Shown here piece after piece: positions 37,622 to 47,248 of a stretch of DNA of 64,000 bases. Each line of letters opens with the position of its first letter. Positions within the stretch are counted from its first letter, which is position 1. Source of the stretch: Clostridiaceae bacterium AF10-41. GTDB lineage: Bacteria > Bacillota > Clostridia > Clostridiales > Clostridiaceae. The stretch lies in the NCBI GenBank assembly GCA_027686065.1, contig JAQCTH010000002.1, positions 1-64,000 of the forward strand. The letters are read 5' to 3'. A program made the translations under genes and the position numbers. The notes beneath the pieces were generated by a model. That model saw only the letters and a list, made by a program, of their open reading frames with translations. It did not search any database and was not told the origin of the DNA.

Positions 37622-39955
37622 TTAATTTTCCTTTAATAAAGCACTAGCTATATAAAGTTGTCCAAAAGATAATCCTCCATCATTTGTAGGAACTTTCTTA
37701 TTATAAAAAACTTCAAATCCCTTCTCAGTTAGTTTTTTATATATATTTTTTAATAAATATTCATTTTCAAACACTCCACCACTAAGAACAACTTTATTAA
37801 TATTCTCCCTTTGCCTTAAAATATAAAGTAAGTCACAAGTTGCATAGATTAATGAGTTATGAAATTTAGCGGATATATTTGAATGAGATTCTCCATCTTT
37901 TATATCCTTTAGTACACCTTCTATTATTCTTTTATATTCTATCTGAAGAACTTTCTCATTTTCTCTGATATCATATAAATAGCATTCATTTATATTCTCA
38001 TTAATGATATTTTCTAATTCTATAGCGGCTTGTCCGTCGTAGGATATATAATTTCTTATACCTATAAGGGAGACTACACAATCAAATAGTCTTCCAATGC
38101 TAGAAGATAAAAAACAATTTATTCCTGATTTCAAAGCTTGTATAACAGCTTCAATTTCTTCTTTATCTATATAATTAATTATTTCTAGAGGATTATAATC
38201 CAAAGAATTCAAATAGCTTACTGCACATCTCCACGGTTCTTTTATTGCCTTATATCCTCCTTGGATATTTACATATTGTAATTGACCAACTCTTCTAAAC
38301 GACTTTCTATTTCCAACAAAAAATTCTCCACCCCATACTGCTCCATCTAATCCAAAGCCAGTTCCATCAAAAATAACTCCAATTGTATTTTCATATATTG
38401 AGTTTTCTGCCATACAACTTACCATATGTGCATGATGATGTTGAACTTCTATTTTATTTATTTTTTGACTCTTTACATAATTAGTACTTGTATATGAAGG
38501 ATGCATATCATGTACTAATATATATTTTTTGACATCAAGTAAATTAACAAAGTGATTAATTACATACTTAAAATTATTGTAACAATTAAAATCCTCTAAA
38601 TTCCCTAAGTATTGACTTAAATAAGAATAACCATTCTTTGAAACACAAACTGTATTTTTTTGTTCACCACCAACTGCTATAATTTCATATTTTTCATTAA
38701 CCTTTGATATATATGGTGCGTATCCCCTCCCTATCCTTATAACCTTTTCATCATTATTTATAACTTTCACAACAGAGTCATCTTCTTCAATATAAATATC
38801 TCTATCATGCATTAAAAAATAATCAGCTACTCTATTCAAATTATTTAATGCTTCATTATTTTTATATTCCATTAGCATATTACTTATGTTTCCACTAGTC
38901 ATAACTAAAAAACGTAATTCTTCATCTAATAATAAATAATGTAACCCTGTATATGGCAGCATAACTCCTAATGAGTTTTGTTTTGGTGATATAGCTTTTG
39001 ATAATAAAAAGGAGGGTTTCTTTTTTAAAATTACAATAGGTCTTTTATTACTTTTCAATATTTCTTCTTCTTTATCTGATAGTTGACAAATCTCTTTTAC
39101 AGCATTAATATCCTTGGCCATTATTGCCAGAGGTTTGTGTGGTCTTTGTTTCTTATTTCTAAGAATTTTAATAACAGCTTCATTTTCAGCATCACAAACT
39201 AAATGAAATCCTCCGATACCTTTAACTGCTAGTATTTTTCCTGTCTTAAGAAATTCTTTTGCTTTATCAATTACATTCTTACATTTAATTATTGTCCCTT
39301 CATTGTCTACTAAAGAAATACTTGGCCCACATTTTTCGCAACAATTTGGCTCAGTATGAAATCTTCTACTTAATGGATTATTGTATTCAGCATTACACTC
39401 TTTACACATTATGAAATTTTTCATAGTAGTATAATTTCTATCATAAGGAAAACCCTTTATTATAGAGTATCTCGGCCCGCAATTAGTACAATTTGTAAAT
39501 GCATATTTATATCTATTAGTTTCATTTTTTTGCATGTCCTCTAAGCATTCTTTACAAATTGCTACATCTGGCGAAATAAACTTTAACAAATTTTTTTCGC
39601 TAACACTTTCTTTAATTCGGAAAATATCTTTATAAAGATTCTTTCTATATGAAGATCCTTCTTTTATAAATTTACATTGAAAATTTTCAATTTTAGCAAT
39701 AGGAGGAGGATTATTTAAAATACTTAGTATAAATTTTTTCAAATTATCCCTTGTTCCTTGGCAATAAATTTCCACGGCTCCGCCTGCATTCTTAACATAT
39801 CCTGAAATATTGTAAATAGTAGCATTTTTATATACAAAAGGCCTGAATCCAACTCCCTGCACGATTCCTTCTATTCTTATTTCATATTGAAAAGTTTTAT
39901 AATACTTTAAATAATAGTATTTCGAAGTCTTATTTAATAAAAAAGTATTTTCCAT
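37622..39955 (-). CDS. hypF: Carbamoyltransferase HypF
   Basis: HypF makes the thiocarboxamide on HypE from carbamoyl phosphate and ATP. The 777-residue protein has an acylphosphatase domain (about residues 25-115, RIEGIVQGVGFRPFVYKNA), two Cys4 zinc fingers (CKECLEDMQ with CTNCGPRYS; CKECNAEY with CCEKCGP), a YrdC-like domain (about 210-400), and a Kae1-like domain with HHHAHMVSCMAE and FDGTGFGLDGAVWGGEFF. An N-terminal extension of about 20 residues precedes the first domain. Confidence 0.97.
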   Translation of the reverse strand: MENTFLLNKTSKYYYLKYYKTFQYEIRIEGIVQGVGFRPFVYKNATIYNISGYVKNAGGAVEIYCQGTRDNLKKFILSILNNPPPIAKIENFQCKFIKEGSSYRKNLYKDIFRIKESVSEKNLLKFISPDVAICKECLEDMQKNETNRYKYAFTNCTNCGPRYSIIKGFPYDRNYTTMKNFIMCKECNAEYNNPLSRRFHTEPNCCEKCGPSISLVDNEGTIIKCKNVIDKAKEFLKTGKILAVKGIGGFHLVCDAENEAVIKILRNKKQRPHKPLAIMAKDINAVKEICQLSDKEEEILKSNKRPIVILKKKPSFLLSKAISPKQNSLGVMLPYTGLHYLLLDEELRFLVMTSGNISNMLMEYKNNEALNNLNRVADYFLMHDRDIYIEEDDSVVKVINNDEKVIRIGRGYAPYISKVNEKYEIIAVGGEQKNTVCVSKNGYSYLSQYLGNLEDFNCYNNFKYVINHFVNLLDVKKYILVHDMHPSYTSTNYVKSQKINKIEVQHHHAHMVSCMAENSIYENTIGVIFDGTGFGLDGAVWGGEFFVGNRKSFRRVGQLQYVNIQGGYKAIKEPWRCAVSYLNSLDYNPLEIINYIDKEEIEAVIQALKSGINCFLSSSIGRLFDCVVSLIGIRNYISYDGQAAIELENIINENINECYLYDIRENEKVLQIEYKRIIEGVLKDIKDGESHSNISAKFHNSLIYATCDLLYILRQRENINKVVLSGGVFENEYLLKNIYKKLTEKGFEVFYNKKVPTNDGGLSFGQLYIASALLKEN

Positions 39956-39969
39956 GTTTGAGTATCCCT

Positions 39970-40413
39970 CTAGTTTACGATTTTTTTTATTTCATTTAAA
40001 ATATTTTTAGAAATTAATTTTAGCCTTTTCTCTAAAATACAATCTAGTCCAACTCCAAATTCAACTTTATTAACTTCAATACCATAAATTATCCCTTTGA
40101 TATTAGGATAATAAATTTTTACTAAATCCAGAAAATTATAGTTATGCTGAGAGGACTCAACCTTATTAGAAATAAATTTATCTATTGATACAGTTGTTAT
40201 TTCCCCTATATTTTTTCCATAGTAGGCTGCATCTAGAATTATTATATAATCTTCTTTTTTTATATTTCCCATAATATGTTGAAGGTTTGTTTCTCCATAT
40301 ATAACCTCAACTCCAATACTTGAGAGTTTATCTTCTATTTGCTCTGCCACTTTAATTCCTATTGCATCATCTTTCATAAGAATATTTCCTATTGCAATAA
40401 GCTTGAAACTCAT
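39970..40413 (-). CDS. [NiFe]-hydrogenase maturation endopeptidase
   Basis: A 147-residue protease of the HyaD/HybD/HycI family. It clips the C-terminal tail of the large subunit once nickel is inserted. The N-terminal motif GNILMKDDAIGIKVAE carries the conserved Asp, and a second Asp occurs in IILDAAYYG, both nickel-sensing positions. The N-terminus overlaps the large-subunit gene by 4 bp. Its target would be the tail after His448 of the large subunit. Confidence 0.93.
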   Translation of the reverse strand: MSFKLIAIGNILMKDDAIGIKVAEQIEDKLSSIGVEVIYGETNLQHIMGNIKKEDYIIILDAAYYGKNIGEITTVSIDKFISNKVESSQHNYNFLDLVKIYYPNIKGIIYGIEVNKVEFGVGLDCILEKRLKLISKNILNEIKKIVN

Positions 40414-41801
40414 ACTAGAACCTCAACTATATTAGTATCTCCATTACTTCCAATTAAATGAGTTGCACAAGATACACAGGGATCAAAAGACCTTACAATT
40501 CTTCCTATCTCTACTGGCTCACTAATATTATTTATTTTAGAACCAATTAATGATTTTTCTACTGGCCCTGGATTGTTTGACTCATCTTTAGGAGAAAGAT
40601 TCCATACTGTTGGTGTTATGATATTATAATGCTTAATTACTTTATTTTCTATTTCTACCCAATGTCCTAGAGCCCCCCTAGTGGTATCTATAAGTCCTAC
40701 CCCATAAGCCTTATCAGGAATTAAATAGACTTTTTGATTATTAGGTTTTAACTCCACTCTTTTTACTAAGTTTTCTAATATATTAAGTATTTTTTTTGTC
40801 TCTAAAACTCTTGCTATATTCCTATCCATACAAGAATGTCCATTTGTGTACTCTCCACTAATAATCAATCGTGCTAATGGTCCAACTTCCATGGGCAATC
40901 CATTGTATCGTGGCGCCTTTATAAAGGTATAAGCATTACTCTTAGTCAAATCTACTTCTTCTAAACCTTGTTCTTTCTTGTACCAAGAATAATGAACTTG
41001 TTCAGTAATTTTATTAGGTTCAAAGGCGTACCTAACATTATTTTCTATTACTCCTGATTTGACATACGTTATTTCTGGATCTTCATACTTATCAAAAACC
41101 CCAAAGCTCATAAAATTAGGATATGATATTCCCTTTTTAAAATAATCCGGATAATATTTAGCTATAACCTCTACATCTTCTATCATTTCATTTGATACAA
41201 AATCAGTAATTTTTCTTATAATACTTTTAACTTTCTCTATTTTGTACGCATCTATATCTACTGTAACTCCTCCAACAAAAATCCCATGATTATGCGGTGC
41301 CTTTCCCCCCAATATTGCCAAACCTTCATGTGCTAATCTACTTAATTCAATACTTTTAATATAATGTTCTCCTATAATATTGTTAATTTTGCTTGAAAGT
41401 CTATAATCGTTGTATTGGCTATTTTCAGCTAATTTTACGCTATAAATTTTTGCATAGCTAGGGATAGAAAGTAGGTAGAAATGTCTTAAATGATTTTGAA
41501 TAAATTCAAAACCATGCATAATGTCTCTTATATAGCTATCATTTAAGGTAACTTGAACCTTTAATGCATCTTCTAAAGCTAAAGTAGATGCCATAGAATG
41601 AGCCGCTGAACATATTCCACAAATTCTTTCTGTAAAATATATAGAGTCTAGTGCTGGTCTTCCCTTTAACATTTCCTCAAATCCTCTAAAAAGTAAACCA
41701 CTAGCAGTTGCCTGTACAATTGTATCTTTTTCTACTTCTGCTTTAACATCTAAGAAACCACTTATTCTTGTAACTGGGTCTATAGTAATTCTTTTTATCA
41801 T
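40410..41801 (-). CDS. [NiFe]-hydrogenase large (catalytic) subunit
   Basis: The catalytic subunit that splits or makes H2. The 463-residue protein has both nickel-binding motifs: RICGICSAAHSM (Cys61, Cys64) and DPCVSCATH (Cys442, Cys445). After His448 a 15-residue tail remains, which the neighbouring protease would cleave. Segments HNHGIFVGGV and RGALGHWVEI are typical of the family. With the small subunit it forms a heterodimer. No cytochrome or ferredoxin-like electron partner lies in the operon, so electron acceptor and subgroup are open. Confidence 0.96.
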   Translation of the reverse strand: MIKRITIDPVTRISGFLDVKAEVEKDTIVQATASGLLFRGFEEMLKGRPALDSIYFTERICGICSAAHSMASTLALEDALKVQVTLNDSYIRDIMHGFEFIQNHLRHFYLLSIPSYAKIYSVKLAENSQYNDYRLSSKINNIIGEHYIKSIELSRLAHEGLAILGGKAPHNHGIFVGGVTVDIDAYKIEKVKSIIRKITDFVSNEMIEDVEVIAKYYPDYFKKGISYPNFMSFGVFDKYEDPEITYVKSGVIENNVRYAFEPNKITEQVHYSWYKKEQGLEEVDLTKSNAYTFIKAPRYNGLPMEVGPLARLIISGEYTNGHSCMDRNIARVLETKKILNILENLVKRVELKPNNQKVYLIPDKAYGVGLIDTTRGALGHWVEIENKVIKHYNIITPTVWNLSPKDESNNPGPVEKSLIGSKINNISEPVEIGRIVRSFDPCVSCATHLIGSNGDTNIVEVLV

Positions 41802-41810
41802 AACTCCTCC

Positions 41811-42686
41811 TTAATATTTTACAAAAGGCTCATTTCCATCTGGAAAAGTTGATTTTGCACAACCTATGCAATTAGTATTATCGCCAATAGGCCAATTAAC
41901 ATAGCCATTCCATTTTCTCCTTGGGCAATCAGTTTTTGTGCTAGGTCCTCTGCACCCAAGTTTAATCATACAACCTTCTTCCCCAAAGTTTTTTGCAAAA
42001 ATACCTTCTTCAAAAAAGCCTCTTCTTGTACAAGTATTATGAATTGTAAAACTATAAAAAAGAAGTGGTCTTCCCTCACTATCTAATTCTGGGACACCAT
42101 ATCCAACTAAATGAGCTAAAGTCCCAACTACCCAATCAGGATGACATGGACATCCTGGCAACTTAATCACCTGACGATTTAAAACCTCTTGTACACTTTT
42201 GCTTTCTGAAGGATTTGGCTTTGCTGCTGAAATTCCTCCATGAGAAGCACATGTTCCTACTGCTACAACATACTTTGCTTTTGCACCTGCTAATTCTATA
42301 GCTTCTAAAGCTGTAATAGCCTTCCCATTATAATTTGCAATAATATTATAAGCTCCTTTTTCTTTTGTTGAGACAGCTCCATCTACTAATAATATGAATT
42401 CTGTGTCAAGTGTCTCTAAAAAATTCTCAAAAGCAGCGTCTCCTTCATTACCCATAAGTGTATTGTTAAAAGTAAAATTTACTATACTAGTTAAGATATC
42501 ATACAGTCCTGGATTTTCACTATTTAATAGGGATATTATATTACCAGAACATCCAGTTACCTCAATCCACATAGCATTCATCAATTTAGTTTCTTTTCTT
42601 TTAACCATTTGTGAAACATCTTTTTGAAGTGTTCTTGCCGTATTTAATTTAGATTCCTTAGAAAAGCATTCTGTATTATTATTCAA
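41811..42686 (-). CDS. [NiFe]-hydrogenase small (iron-sulfur) subunit
   Basis: The 291-residue electron-transfer subunit. There is no twin-arginine signal, so it should stay in the cytoplasm. Distal-cluster ligands are His216, Cys219, Cys239, Cys245; medial-cluster ligands are Cys254, Cys273, Cys276, with Pro266 at the usual fourth place. For the proximal cluster Cys46, Cys146 and Cys179 are present, but the usual CxxC reads CSGN, placing Asn49 where the second Cys is expected. Cys181 (in GCPC) is nearby and could substitute. The start is a TTG with GGGAG upstream. Confidence 0.94.
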   Translation of the reverse strand: MNNNTECFSKESKLNTARTLQKDVSQMVKRKETKLMNAMWIEVTGCSGNIISLLNSENPGLYDILTSIVNFTFNNTLMGNEGDAAFENFLETLDTEFILLVDGAVSTKEKGAYNIIANYNGKAITALEAIELAGAKAKYVVAVGTCASHGGISAAKPNPSESKSVQEVLNRQVIKLPGCPCHPDWVVGTLAHLVGYGVPELDSEGRPLLFYSFTIHNTCTRRGFFEEGIFAKNFGEEGCMIKLGCRGPSTKTDCPRRKWNGYVNWPIGDNTNCIGCAKSTFPDGNEPFVKY

Positions 42687-42806
42687 CTTAGTATTTCTCC
42701 CATAAAATTATTTAATATAACTTATGCAAAAATCCATTTAAGTATTAAAAAAATCACTTATTTATTTCTAAATATTTAAATATAAAAATATCATGTAAAA
42801 AAAGAA

Positions 42807-42830
42807 AGGAAGCATATTAATACTTCCTTA
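42807..42830 (-). terminator. Hairpin with T-run in the hydrogenase leader, possible attenuator
   Basis: On the minus strand AGGAAGTATTAATATGCTTCCT forms a stem followed by TTCTTTTTTT. It lies about 120 nt before the hydrogenase small-subunit start, so it would end transcripts before the operon unless bypassed. It could also be a second terminator for xylAB. Confidence 0.45.
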
Positions 42831-42930
42831 ATCTATTAGTGTCCTAACTTAATAATCCAAAGCGAATATAATTATTTAGGTATCAAGTTTATTTTACATT
42901 TTTTTATAAATATAACCTAAAAAACTAAAT

Positions 42931-42954
42931 AAAAAAAGCTGAGTTACCTCAGCC
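42931..42954 (-). terminator. Intrinsic terminator after xylB
   Basis: Stem GCTGAG/CTCAGC with a 4-nt loop, followed on the minus strand by seven T. It begins a few bases after the xylB stop at 42961. Confidence 0.88.
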
Positions 42955-42960
42955 TTTTTA

Positions 42961-44415
42961 CTATATATTTTTTATGCCTTCATATATTCTTCTATAACGC
43001 TTGTAAGCTTCTTTATAAGCTTCAACATCCTCTTTATTTGGATAATACGTTTCCTTTTCCTCAACAATTACCTTTACAGCATCTTCAAAGGAATCAAACC
43101 AATTTAAAGAAACTGATGCTATAATTGCAGCTCCAAGAGATGGACCTTCTTCAATTTTTAAAGATATTACCTTTCTATTGAAGATATTTGCTTGAATTTG
43201 AAGCCAATCCCTAGACTTAGCCCCTCCTCCTACTGAAATTATTTCTCTCTCACTATCATCTTCATAAATACTAAAGCAGTCCTTTAATGAGAATGTTATT
43301 CCTTCAATTACAGCTCTAGCAAAATGATTAAAGTCGTGGCTTTTATCTATTCCAATAAATGTTCCTCTTACATTACTATCTGCATAAGGAGTTCTTTCTC
43401 CAACTATATATGGAGCAAATAATAACCCATTAGAGCCTGCTTCAACCTTTGATATTCCACTTAATAGTTCATCAAAGTCTTTATCCTTTGCAAAAGTATT
43501 TCTAAACCAACTTAAAGAATCTCCTGCTGAAAGAGTAACTCCCATAGAGTAAAAGCTATTTGGTATTACATTATTGAACATATGAAGTTTTCCACCATAA
43601 TTCTTATATTCTTCTTCATATTTTAAATATACACCAGATGTACCAATACTTAATAAATCTCTATTTTTATTTATTATTCCTGATCCTAATGCTGAACATG
43701 GATTATCAGATCCAGCTGGAAAAATTTTAACGCTTCCCTTAGCATTTAACTTTTTCATTAACTCTTCATTTAATTTTCCAACACATTCAGTTGAATTAAA
43801 TATCTTAGGGTATTTTTCTAAATCTAAATCTAATAGATTTGCTATTTCTTCAGACCACTTTCTTTCTTTAATATCTAACATTTGTGTTCCAGCAGCATCA
43901 GAAATATCTATACATATATTACCTGTATATTTTAATACTAGATAATCCTTAGGTAAACAGAACTTTTTAGTTTTTTCCCAGTTTTCTGGCTCATTTTCTT
44001 TTACCCATAATACCTTTGGTAATGTAAATCCTTCAAGGCTCTTATTTCCTGTAATTTCTATTACTTTTTCGCCAAAGTTATCCATTATATATTGGCATTG
44101 CTTAGTAGTTCTTGTATCATTCCATAGAATACTTCTTCTTATAGGTTTATCCTCATTATCTAATAATACTAAACTATGCATTTGGCCTGATATACTTATA
44201 GCTCTTAATCCATCCCCACCTAAATCATTAGTTATTTTTTCTAAAACCTTAACTGAAGCATTATACCAATCTTCTGGTTCTTGTTCAGAATATCCTTCTC
44301 TAGTATTATATAAAGGATAAGACTCTGAATGTTTTAATATTACTTCACCAGCCTTGTTTAAAGCTATACCTTTAATAGATCCTGTTCCCAAATCCAAACC
44401 TATAACATATTCCAT
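42961..44415 (-). CDS. xylB: Xylulokinase
   Basis: XylB phosphorylates D-xylulose to xylulose-5-phosphate for the pentose phosphate pathway. The 484-residue FGGY-family kinase has the ATP/phosphate motifs GLDLGTGSIKGIALN near the start and GGGAKSRDWLQIQANIFNR near residue 400, plus substrate-region SISGQMHSLVLLD. GGAGG lies 7-8 nt before the ATG. It follows xylA by about 50 nt, with a strong hairpin in between. Confidence 0.96.
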   Translation of the reverse strand: MEYVIGLDLGTGSIKGIALNKAGEVILKHSESYPLYNTREGYSEQEPEDWYNASVKVLEKITNDLGGDGLRAISISGQMHSLVLLDNEDKPIRRSILWNDTRTTKQCQYIMDNFGEKVIEITGNKSLEGFTLPKVLWVKENEPENWEKTKKFCLPKDYLVLKYTGNICIDISDAAGTQMLDIKERKWSEEIANLLDLDLEKYPKIFNSTECVGKLNEELMKKLNAKGSVKIFPAGSDNPCSALGSGIINKNRDLLSIGTSGVYLKYEEEYKNYGGKLHMFNNVIPNSFYSMGVTLSAGDSLSWFRNTFAKDKDFDELLSGISKVEAGSNGLLFAPYIVGERTPYADSNVRGTFIGIDKSHDFNHFARAVIEGITFSLKDCFSIYEDDSEREIISVGGGAKSRDWLQIQANIFNRKVISLKIEEGPSLGAAIIASVSLNWFDSFEDAVKVIVEEKETYYPNKEDVEAYKEAYKRYRRIYEGIKNI

Positions 44416-44435
44416 AAAAATATCCTCCCATTTTT

Positions 44436-44467
44436 AATATAGGAGCTGCTTTAGCAGCTCCTATATT
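44436..44467 (-). other. Perfect 14-bp intercistronic hairpin between xylA and xylB
   Basis: AATATAGGAGCTGC and its exact complement flank a TTTA loop. The stem abuts the xylA stop codon, and there is no T-run after it on the minus strand, so it is probably an mRNA stability or processing element rather than a terminator. Confidence 0.7.
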
Positions 44468-45775
44468 CTAGTATATTAAATCATTTAATTTTGATTTTAC
44501 AAATTCAATATGTGATGATTTATTCTTAACTTCTTTAACTGATAATGCATGATTAGTTAAAGCTTCTAAATCTAATTCATTGTTTAATAATTGCTTACCT
44601 AATTCGCTGTCATAAGATGAATATCTTTCTTTCTTAACATTGTCTAAGAATCCTGTTTCAATTATTCTAGCTGCTGCCTTTAATCCTCTTGCATAAGTGT
44701 CCATTCCTGCAATATGCGCTAATAATAAATCTTCTTGTTCAAAGGAAGTTCTTCTAACTTTAGAATCGAAGTTTATTCCACCATCATGTAATCCACCATT
44801 CTTTAATACTTCTAGCATTGCTAAAGTAGTATCATAAACGTTAGTTGGGAACTCGTCTGTATCCCATCCTAATAATGGATCTCCTTGGTTAGCATCAATT
44901 GAACCTAAAGCATTATTAATTCTAGCTACATTTAATTCATGTTCAAAAGTATGTCCAGCTAAAGTAGCATGGTTAGCTTCAATATTTAATTTAAAGTGTC
45001 CTAGTAAGTCATATTTTTGAAGGAATGACAAAGCTGTAGCTGAATCAAAATCATATTGATGAGTCATAGGCTCCATTGGTTTTGGCTCAATTAAGAAAGT
45101 CAATTTATGATTAATTTTTTCACAATACGCCACTGCCATCTTATATAATCTTGCAATATTTTCTTCTTCAAACTTAATATCTGTGTTTAGTAAAGTCTCG
45201 TAACCTTCTCTTCCACCCCAGAATACAAAGTTTTTACCGCCTAATTTTTTACTTATATCTATACCTTTTTTAACTTGAGCTGCTGACATTGCATAAACAT
45301 CTACATTAGGGCTTGATGCAGCACCATTAACGTATATAGGATTAGCATGTCTATCTGCTGTATTCCATAAAAGCTTAATACCAGTCTTGTCCATCTTTTC
45401 TTTCATGTAATCTGTTATAACATCTAAGTTATGGAAGAATTCTTCTAAGCTATTTCCAAATGGAGCAACATCCATGTCGTGGAAGCAGAAATATTCAACT
45501 CCTAACTTTTGTAAAAACTCAAAATTTGCATCTACTTTATTTTTTGCTGTTTGCATTGGATCTTCTGATATCCAATTTCTTTGGTTAGTTCCTTTTCCAA
45601 ATGGATCTGATCCATCACTACAGAAAGTATGCCAGTAAGCAACTGCAAATTTTAAATGTTCTTTCATTGGTTTTCCTAAAACTACTTCTTCAGGATTATA
45701 ATGACGAAATGCAAACATATTGTCTGTATTTAGTCCTTCATATTTTATTTTGTTGATATTGTTAAAGAATTCCAT
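44468..45775 (-). CDS. xylA: Xylose isomerase
   Basis: XylA converts D-xylose to D-xylulose, a metal-dependent step. The 435-residue length and motifs fit the class II enzymes: FHDMDVAPFGNS (catalytic His), FWGGREGYETLLNTD, LIEPKPMEPMTHQYD, LNIEANHATLAGHTFEHE and GSIDANQGDPLLGWDTDEFP, which carry the metal ligands. GAGGTGA lies upstream of the ATG. It is first in xylAB and controlled by the adjacent xylR. Confidence 0.98.
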   Translation of the reverse strand: MEFFNNINKIKYEGLNTDNMFAFRHYNPEEVVLGKPMKEHLKFAVAYWHTFCSDGSDPFGKGTNQRNWISEDPMQTAKNKVDANFEFLQKLGVEYFCFHDMDVAPFGNSLEEFFHNLDVITDYMKEKMDKTGIKLLWNTADRHANPIYVNGAASSPNVDVYAMSAAQVKKGIDISKKLGGKNFVFWGGREGYETLLNTDIKFEEENIARLYKMAVAYCEKINHKLTFLIEPKPMEPMTHQYDFDSATALSFLQKYDLLGHFKLNIEANHATLAGHTFEHELNVARINNALGSIDANQGDPLLGWDTDEFPTNVYDTTLAMLEVLKNGGLHDGGINFDSKVRRTSFEQEDLLLAHIAGMDTYARGLKAAARIIETGFLDNVKKERYSSYDSELGKQLLNNELDLEALTNHALSVKEVKNKSSHIEFVKSKLNDLIY

Positions 45776-45792
45776 ATAATCACCTCATTTAA

Positions 45793-45846
45793 TTAGTTAG
45801 TTTTCCTATCTAACTTAATGATACACCCTTATTTTGGGTATGTCAA
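45793..45846 (-). promoter_or_regulatory. xylAB promoter and xylO-like operator
   Basis: On the minus strand TTGACA (45841-45846) and TATCAT (45818-45823) are 17 nt apart. Just downstream is a dyad with arms TTAGTTAG (45793-45800) and CTAACTTAA (45810-45818), similar to the Bacillus xylO arms TTAGTTTG/CAAACTAA. XylR bound here would block transcription start. Confidence 0.8.
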
Positions 45847-45951
45847 TGTTTACAATGGCTATTTTTTCGTTTTTTTATCCAAATATAGCTTTTGAAATTT
45901 TTATATTGCTATGCTATATTAGTTATAAACAATTTACGAGGGTGGTACACT

Positions 45952-47100
45952 ATGGAAAATAAATTTAACATTAGAAAGGATAATATAGTTGAAATATTAA
46001 ATTTACTTTTTAATAATCCTAATATATCTAGAATAGATATTTCAAAGTTAATTAATCTTAATAAAGCTAGTGTTTCTGAAATTATTAGCTCATTAATAGA
46101 AAAAAATATAGTCTCTGAAATAGGTGTTGGAAATGGGAGCTCTAGTGGTGGAAGAAAACCTATTCTTCTTAAGTTAAATGAAAAAGCTGGCTTAAGCTTA
46201 GGAATAGATTTAGGGATAGACTATGTTAGTTATTTGCTTACTGACTTAAATAAAAATATTTTGGCTTATGATCACTTTGAAACAGCAATTAACAAAGATA
46301 ACGTCATTAATACTGTTGTTGAAATAATTAAATCTTTAGAAAGTTATACAGAAGAATATATTTATGGTCTAATAGGGGTTAGCCTCGCTATTCATGGTAG
46401 AGTCTATAATGATTCCATTAAATTTACTCCTTATTACAACTTAGATAAAATAGATTTAAAAGAAAAACTAACTGAAATTATGCCAAACACTTACTTCCAT
46501 TTAGAAAATGAATCTAATTTAGCTGCTGTTGGGGAGTTTGAAAACTCTAAAGAATCATTAAAAAATTCTATAGTTATTAATGTTCACTCAGGTATTGGAG
46601 CTGGGATTATTATTAACGAAAAGCTTTATACAGGTTTCGAAGGTCGTGCAGGTGAAGTAGGGCATATGGTTCTTATTCCAAATGGTAAAAAGTGTCCTTG
46701 TGGTAATAGAGGTTGCTTTGAGCAATATTGCTCAATTCCATCTTTATTAAATGAATTTAATAGTATATCTAAAATTAAAGTTAAAACAGTAAAAGAGCTA
46801 TGTGAATTATATAATTCTACTAATAAAGAAGCAATTGATTGTATTTTAAACAATATTAGACTAATGGCTAGAGGCATAAGCAATGTATTCAACTTATTTG
46901 CTCCTGATAATATCTTTATACATAGTGAATTAATAGATTATATACCTGAATATTTAACCTTAATTAATAATGAGATAAATTCTATTTTTTCAAAGGAAGT
47001 TACTCTTTTACCAAACAAATTAGATGGAAAATCTAATTTATTCGGTGGTATAACTCGTTGTATTTATGATTTCTTTATTGAATTCTCAGAAAAAATATAA
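45952..47100 (+). CDS. xylR: ROK-family xylose repressor XylR
   Basis: A 382-residue repressor with a winged-helix N-terminus (residues 5-75; ISRIDISKLINLNKASVSEI) and a ROK sugar-kinase-like domain: LGIDLGIDYVSYLL, GIGAGIIINEKLYTGFEGRAGEVGHM split by a short linker, and the ROK zinc site CPCGNRGCFEQYCS. Xylose should release it from DNA. I start at ATG 45952 with GAGGGTGG upstream; an in-frame start 20 codons earlier lies in the promoter. It is divergent from xylAB. Confidence 0.95.
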   Translation: MENKFNIRKDNIVEILNLLFNNPNISRIDISKLINLNKASVSEIISSLIEKNIVSEIGVGNGSSSGGRKPILLKLNEKAGLSLGIDLGIDYVSYLLTDLNKNILAYDHFETAINKDNVINTVVEIIKSLESYTEEYIYGLIGVSLAIHGRVYNDSIKFTPYYNLDKIDLKEKLTEIMPNTYFHLENESNLAAVGEFENSKESLKNSIVINVHSGIGAGIIINEKLYTGFEGRAGEVGHMVLIPNGKKCPCGNRGCFEQYCSIPSLLNEFNSISKIKVKTVKELCELYNSTNKEAIDCILNNIRLMARGISNVFNLFAPDNIFIHSELIDYIPEYLTLINNEINSIFSKEVTLLPNKLDGKSNLFGGITRCIYDFFIEFSEKI

Positions 47101-47131
47101 GGTAGACTTTTATAGTCCACCTTATTTTTAT
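47099..47131 (+). terminator. Intrinsic terminator after xylR
   Basis: Stem AAGGTAGACT/AGTCCACCTT with one mismatch, beginning in the stop codon, followed by ATTTTTATAT. Confidence 0.8.
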
Positions 47132-47248
47132 ATAAGAAAATTTATATATATCTTCATTTCTTATTCTATTTACTAAGTCTTTTATTTCTTACTCTATAGC
47201 CTTAGAAGTCTTAATAACTAACTATATCTGGATTTGATATATCACTAA

